Assembly: GCA_018398575.1 (NCBI GenBank) | Contig: JAGTXZ010000005.1 | Location: 2,232,001 to 2,296,000, forward strand | Length of the DNA stretch: 64,000 nucleotides | Reading direction: 5' to 3' | From: Ampelomyces quisqualis | Lineage: Eukaryota > Ascomycota > Dothideomycetes > Pleosporales > Phaeosphaeriaceae | Shown: piece after piece, positions 58,620 through 64,000 of the stretch | How the letters are laid out: every line of letters starts with the position of its first letter | How positions within the stretch are numbered: the stretch's first letter is position 1 | Notes under the pieces: generated by a model | Database searches by the model: none | The model's input: the letters and a program-made list of their open reading frames with translations, nothing else | Told to the model about the DNA's origin: nothing | Made by a program: the position numbers and the translations under genes

Positions 58620-58690
58620 CTAGAGGATTTTAGTGTTCTAGACTAGAATGTTTTTAGTATTCTGGTCTGGAGCGTTTTTGGTGTTCCAGT
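58620..58690. repeat. Three tandem copies of a 23-24-bp unit
   Basis: Units begin at 58620, 58643 and 58667 and share the frame CTRGARYRTTTTTRGTRTTCYRG. They differ mostly by C/T and G/A, consistent with RIP acting on a once uniform repeat. The array lies between the copia-like and gypsy-like remnants and might belong to an LTR or a 3' end. Confidence 0.7.
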
Positions 58691-61080
58691 TTAGAGAGCT
58701 AAGATTTTTCTGTAACTAAGGACTAACTAGGTAGCAGCCTATTACATAATCCCCCTGCTCTAGCGCTAGGTGCGCTTAGACCTACGCAACTATTAAAACA
58801 AAAATTACCTTACTTAGATCTATTGTTCTATACTCTTACTTGTTTTTTTAGGTAGTACTATATACTACACTAGCCTTACCTTTTGCACACTTGCTTACGC
58901 GTTACCTCTCTTATTAACCTACGTATCTCTTACGCCTGTACTACTATTTGCGCAGATACTAAGTCTACGCACTTCTTACAGTTCTTTAGCTAAGTATTGT
59001 GCTACTAACTCCTTTATTGTAAGTTTTACATCTAAGGCGCTAAGCTAGGTCTAGGTATATTACTAACTAGTAATAGGACAGACTAAACATTGTTATTAAG
59101 GCTAAGCTTAACCTGCTGTGTTATTTAGGCTGCGCTATTACTTAGCTTAAGGGTAATAAGTCTAAGTGCAAGATTACTTATAGTAAGAGCACTTGCTTTT
59201 AGTACAAGAACGCTTACATTACGTATAGGCCTATAAGTTAACTACTATATTCTCTTACTTTCCTAGTTAATTCTAATTGCTTCTTAGATTAATAATTACT
59301 TTAAGATTATAGTTATTTTGCTTTGCAACGCGCTTGCTTGCAATCCTAAGGTTAAGTAGCTGTTAACGCAGCATATAATTGCTAGTCTCTAGTCTAACTT
59401 TGTTAACAAGCTTAGGGCTGCTTAAGCAAAGTCTTGTAGTAGCAACAAGTCTAGCTACTAGGGTCTAACGCGCAAGGTTAATAAGGTTAATGTCCTAGTA
59501 GACATCTGCTAGCTCCTCTAGTAGCTCTTTGTTAAGCAAGACACTATTATTTGTAAGCTTAATAATATTAGCGCTAGTGTCTAGCAGCTCTATACTAATA
59601 TAAGTTGTTTTTAATTTGTTTCTCCTCTGCTAAGGTTTGTTCTTCTACAGCGTTTCTATATATTCTACTAACATTTAATTAGGCTAAAGAGCATAACATA
59701 CAGATCTTTAGTGTAGGCTTCTAGGTTTCTTACGTTAGCAACGCCTTCTGCACTACTAACAGGCTGCTCTGTTACCTTAATATAATAGAGTCTAATATCT
59801 GCAAGAAGCCTATATATAACGCAAAGGTGTAGGCTAAAGCTAATTGTTTAGTAATAGCAACTATTACGCCCTCTAATAGTAGAGAGGTAGGCTCTAGCGT
59901 GTAGTGTCTTTGCTATAGTTTCTGTGTAGTGCCTGTAGGCAATTTCTGTAGTAATAGACTTTCTGTTGTAGTCCCTGCCTTTATCTTATTACTAAATCTA
60001 GACTCTGTAAAACTAGTCTTATATTTCTTAATACTGCTTATATATTAGCATAGATGTTGCGCTTCTACGTTTTAGGTTTATAGGTTCTTATAGTTGTACC
60101 TCTTCTGCGCACACTAATATTCTTGCTAGCCTTTATAGTTTAGCGCAGTCCTAATACTAGAACCCCTACGTTTCTCCTTTAAGTTTTCTAAGCCTCTTGA
60201 ATATTTATGTTACGCTGCGTCTCTGCTAGCTATTACTTAGCTTAAGTAGCTAGGCATCTAGGAGTTAATCTAGGTTCTTCCTATTGCATTCTTTAGCTAT
60301 TAATCTGTTAACGCTAAGCTTCTAGACTCTTCCTTCTTTGTTCTTAGGTTATTTTAGGTAGTTAGTAGGACTGTTGTATTAGTTTGTGTATTTAGTATTT
60401 AGGTTCTTTATGTCTAGTTCTTAGGGACAGTTAACTGTTAGTTATATCTTTACTATTAACTAGTTAGAGCAGTTGCAGGTTAGCTAGTAGGATAGATATA
60501 GGCATCTTCTTCTCTCTCTGTTCTCTGCTAGTGCTTCTAGTCTTAGGCTTTGTCTATTGCAGTATTCTTGCATACCTTCTATTAGTTATTTTCTAGTGTT
60601 AGGTATTACTCTTAAACATAACTAATTGCGCTACTGCATTATTTCTTATGCCTTAAGTTCTTCTTATGCTTGTCCTAAGTTTATCCTTTTTTTTCTAATC
60701 TCTTTTATGCATAACGCTGTTATCTTTTTTTATACTTGTTGTGCGTATCTGTAATTCTCTTCCCCTTTCTATTCTTCTCTAATATACTTTATTTAGTAGT
60801 TAAGAAGAGTAGGCGCTCTACTAACAGCCTATCTAAGTCTTGTTCTGTTTTAGTTTTGTCTAGCTATTTAGTAAGGGCTATAGTGTTAGCAACATTTACT
60901 TATAGTTTCTATATTAGTTTTGCATATCCTACTTATTTTATAAAGTACTATAGCTATATACTTTGCTCTTTCTTCTTCTGCTATTCTACAAGGATATAGT
61001 TAATAAGGAACTTATTATTAGTTGTGTTTTTGTTTTTTATTATTACTTCTAGTTGCTAGTTATTAGACTTCTAGTGTAGA
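58691..61080. other. Decayed sequence downstream of the gypsy Pol
   Basis: This has the same TA-rich decay as its flanks. By position it should contain the 3' part and perhaps the LTR of the minus-strand gypsy element. I could not match a second LTR or assign coding. A 264-base open frame at 60736-60999 encodes a hydrophobic, Ser/Tyr-rich peptide and looks like chance. Confidence 0.4.
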
Positions 61081-64000
61081 AGTAGATTACCTGTATTAAG
61101 CTAGAGGCAGTTAACATAGAACCTTAGGTGCACTCTAAAGGGTATACTTAGCTCTATAACGTATAGGGAGATAACCTTTATAACTATGTATTTCCTGTTT
61201 TTCTAATCTAGCTTTTTTAAAGGTCTTTTGTTAGATATAGAGCAACTGTACTAGAGCTATACTTTGTTTCTTATACAGAGTTTTAGGGCTTCTTGTTTAT
61301 AACAATTGGCCTAGCGTTTCTATTTTTATTGTGCTTCTGCTATCTTTGCTTATATATAGTCTATTGTTTCTTTTATCTTAGTTACTATTGCTTTAGCAGT
61401 AGCCTTTTTATTGTTACTAGACTAGTGCTAGTTTTCTATAGTCTATTCTAGGTCTAACTAAATAGGGTCTGTGTTGTACCTGTGCTAGAGGAAGAATAGG
61501 CTAACGCTTGTAGACGCTGTATTTTGTCTAGCTATTACAATTTGTGCTAGTAGGCATAGAGCAGCCTAGTTTAACTAGTCTTAGTTTACAAAAGCCTTTA
61601 AGTAGGCTTCTACTATACTATTTATTTATTTTGTAGCGCTATTTGTCTAAAGGTAGTATGCTATTAAGACTCTTCTTTATATCCTAAGCTTATTATAGAG
61701 TAAAGACTAGAATTTGCTTACAAATTGTAACTCTCTGTTAGACACTATAGCGTCTAGGAGCTAGTAGTATATAACTACCTGTTTAATAAATGCCTTAACT
61801 ATAGTAGAGACTTTTAGGTCTAGAATAGGCATAAGCACTGCGTTTTTACTTAGCTAGTTAGTAACTACTATAAGGTGTAACATTTTATAGCTTAGCAAAA
61901 GGCCTATAATAAAGTCTACTAATAATTCCTTCTATATCTAGACTAGAAGCAAGAGTAGACGTAGTAGTTCTTATTTAAGTTCTCTTTAGAGCTTTAACCT
62001 ACTACACACTGCGTAGTTTTAGACAAACTACTAGATGCTTAAGGATATTTTAGGCTAGAAGTAGTCTCTTACTAATATTGCGTATGTGTTTTCTCTGCCT
62101 AAGTGCCTAGTAATTAGAGAGTTATATACTTCTAAGATAATATACGTTTATAGGTTTACGCATTCTAGTACCTATTTGCGCTCTTTATAGAGTAGGTATC
62201 CTAAGTTATCTAAGCTACACTCTGCTAGAGAAACTTTTAGGCTTAGATATAGAGGGAATTTTTGCTGTCCTATTCTAACAGCGTTAACTACTAATTAGTA
62301 GGCTTTATCTGTGCAAATAGCCTGTTCCTACAATTTCTTAATAGTAGGCTCTATTAGTTTCTTAAAGCGTTTGTTTATGTAAGGACTTTGCCTAAGCGTA
62401 GTCTTGTATAGTACTATAGTTCTTTTAGTAGTATCTAGAGCGTCTTCTACTATAAAAGGCTTTCTAGCACCTTAGCTATAGGCAACGTTCTCCTCTCTCT
62501 ACGCAGTATCTTTGTTTGTAAGCACGTTTTAGAGCGCTCCTTTTTTTACTATAGAGTAATCTTTAGCATTTTAGCTTTAGGCAACGTCTCTTTTCCTTAA
62601 CGCAGCGTCTTTGTCTGTAAGCCTGTTTTAGAGCTACTTTGTTTCTTCCTTCTCTAGTAGTAGTGTATCTTTCTACTAAGTTGCAAGAGAAGTAGTTAAT
62701 GCAGCATCTTTGTCTATAAGCATGTTTTAGAGCTACTCTATTTTTTCCTCTCTTTGTTATAGTGCATTTCTCTGCTAAGCTGCAAGAGAAGTAGTTAACG
62801 CAGCATCTTTGTCTGCAAGCACGTTTTAAAGCTACTCTGTTTCTTCTTCCCTCTGTTATAGTGTATCTCTCTGCTAAGCTGCAAGAGAAGTAGTTAACGT
62901 AGCGTCTTTGTTTGTAAGCCTGTTTTAGAGCTACTCTATTTTTTCCTCTCTCTATAGTAGTGCATCCCTTTACTAAGTTGCAAGAGAAGTAGTTAACGTA
63001 GTATCTTTGTTTATAAGCACGTTTTAGAGCTACTTTGTCTTTTTTTCCCCTTGTTATAGCAAATCCTTCTACTAATCTGCTAAGAAAGTAGTAAGTACTA
63101 GGTTTTCTTTGTTTTTAGTTTCTAAAGTAGAAGTAAACAATTAGAAAGTCTAGGACTATACCTGCGCGTCTGCTCTTCCTTAGAGAAGATCTTATTCTTT
63201 CTTAGAAAGGGTATCTGCTCTGCTGTTAACGTTTCCTAAGTAGTATTAGAATCTAATATTAAACGTACTAAGAAACTCTACCTAGTAGACATATCTTTCT
63301 GTTAGTAGTTGTGTAGTAGCAAAGTATTCTAGGTTCTTATAGTTTATAAGGACAGTAAAATGCTTTACTCTCTAAAGTTTAGTTCTCTACTACTCTAGGC
63401 ACTTAACTATAGCTAACAGCTCTTTATTATAGATAGTGTAGTTAGCTTCTGCAGCTATATTCTTTACTAAGTAGTAAGCTACAGCCTAAAGGCGTCTGTT
63501 TCTGTTATATTAAAACAGCACTCTCTTAGTTAACTATTCTAAGGCATTGTATTCTACTACTGTCTTTAGCTCTATATTAAAGTTTACTAGGGATAGTTCT
63601 GCTATAAAAGCTTCCTTTAGCTTATTAAAGGACATTTGTTATTTAGGGCCCTAGTAAAAGGCTACGCTTTTCCTAGTTAGCCTAGTTAGTAAGGCAGCTA
63701 GCTCTAAGAAGTCTTTTATAAACTGTTAGTAGAAGTTAGCAAAGCTAACAAAACTCTAGACTCCTTTAACTGTCTTTAGGGGCTCCTAAGAACGTATAGC
63801 AGCTACTTTCTTAGAGTCTATACTTATTCCTTTCTTAGCCTTAATAATAAATCTAAGGTATTTAGTCTTCTTTACACTAAACTTGCTTTTCTTTACATTA
63901 AGGTATAACTCTACTGCCTTAAGTTTCTAGATTACTAGCTTTACCTTTTTCTTGTAGTCTGCCTTAGACCTACTTGTATATATTAACACGTTGTCTATAT
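61080..64000 (-). mobile_element. Decayed Ty3/gypsy Pol: RT, RNase H, repeat, integrase
   Basis: Reading the minus strand from the right edge: end of reverse transcriptase (DNVLIYTSRSKADYKKKV, LNVKKSKFSVKKTKYLRF, then FVSFANFY near 63750), RNase H (NYTIYNKELLAIVKCLE near 63430; HFTVLINYKNLEYFATT; NSRADTLS near 63220), a 33-residue tandem repeat (62500-63080), then integrase with DFIIGL near 61915, VSNREL-FVSKF near 61730 and NSIVEAYLKAF near 61610, and a C-terminal IVIKVIS segment near 61190. The order RT-RNase H-integrase defines Ty3/gypsy. The element is cut by the window edge and inactivated by many TAG/TAA stops. Confidence 0.88.
62500..63080 (-). repeat. About six tandem 99-bp units inside gypsy Pol
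   Basis: The marker GTTTTAGAGC or its variant recurs near 62525, 62625, 62723, 62823, 62921 and 63021, a period of 98-101 bp. In the Pol frame, continuous with the RNase H end, each unit encodes 33 residues with DK-DAALTTSLAA and a Glu/Gln-rich tail, a likely coiled coil; stops in it fall at Gln positions. The left-most copy is the most diverged. Confidence 0.85.

Larger units (their letters stand above)
52390..64000. repeat. RIP-decayed transposon island
   Basis: No intact gene across 11.6 kb. Translated remnants of LTR retrotransposon proteins can be followed, broken mainly by TAG and TAA where related proteins have Gln (CAG, CAA) or Trp (TGG). Loss of CA/TG and gain of TA is what repeat-induced point mutation produces. 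Individual remnants are listed separately. The island continues past the right edge. Stretches 52390-53178 and 54026-54400 show the same decay but could not be assigned. Confidence 0.85.

Noticed and set aside
60736..60999. 87-codon hydrophobic plus-strand frame in the repeat island
   Set aside because: It lies in strongly decayed DNA, has no family resemblance and is probably chance.
62590..63090. Stop-free alternative minus-strand frame through the 99-bp repeats, rich in Arg, Tyr and Cys
   Set aside because: It has no start codon and is out of frame with RNase H; the Pol frame, though broken by stops at Gln positions, fits both neighbours.
52390..64000. CRISPR-like or novel prokaryotic defence arrays in the repeat-rich end
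   Set aside because: The introns and fungal genes show this is eukaryotic DNA, and the repeats are tandem coding units or transposon parts without spacers.

Overview
The window looks like nuclear DNA of a filamentous ascomycete (Pezizomycotina, quite possibly a dothideomycete of the Pleosporales type). The evidence is: many short introns of about 46-60 bp with GTAAGT-like donors and CTAAC/CTGAC-like branch sites, a fused five-domain AROM gene, a GAF-type hybrid histidine kinase, several gene families I know only from filamentous fungi, and AT-rich repeats whose decay matches repeat-induced point mutation (RIP). The taxon is an inference; no ribosomal or mitochondrial marker is present. Intron calls come from splice sites plus recovery of family motifs across the junction; total exon lengths divide by three for every spliced gene.

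Bases 1-5647 hold the 3' part of a very large DUF3638/DUF3645 protein cut by the left edge. Then follow a secreted protein of unknown function (6315-7409), an unrecognised protein (7679-8833, minus), phospholipase D of the PLD1/Spo14 type (10233-15719, minus) divergent from an alpha/beta hydrolase (16141-17199), an acidic low-complexity, probably nuclear protein (17332-19917, minus), two small conserved unknowns (21532-22152 minus; 22897-23231 plus), and an anion:cation-symporter type MFS permease (24362-26027). Bases 27969-41731 carry an F-box protein, a second MFS permease of the same family, the pentafunctional AROM enzyme of the shikimate pathway (34094-38904, with a six-codon last exon) and an S/T-P-rich basic protein.

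Bases 42004-51604 carry NADP-isocitrate dehydrogenase with alternative starts, a second member of the secreted family found at 6.3 kb (43710-45005), a small six-cysteine secreted protein (45636-46064), and a hybrid histidine kinase with GAF, HisKA, HATPase and receiver domains (47620-51604). These genes form no obvious pathway cluster; they look like ordinary chromosomal genes next to a repeat island.

From about 52.4 kb to the right edge there is no intact gene. The DNA is a nest of decayed transposons: an ~850-bp element with inverted repeats, plus-strand Ty1/copia-like and Ty3/gypsy-like Gag remnants, a minus-strand Ty1/copia RT-RNase H remnant, and a minus-strand Ty3/gypsy Pol that runs off the window. 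Stops fall where Gln and Trp codons are expected, as RIP would cause. The most unusual structures are a 33-residue tandem repeat lying inside the gypsy Pol between RNase H and integrase, and a four-copy 33-bp array of CACGTG motifs upstream of the AROM gene.
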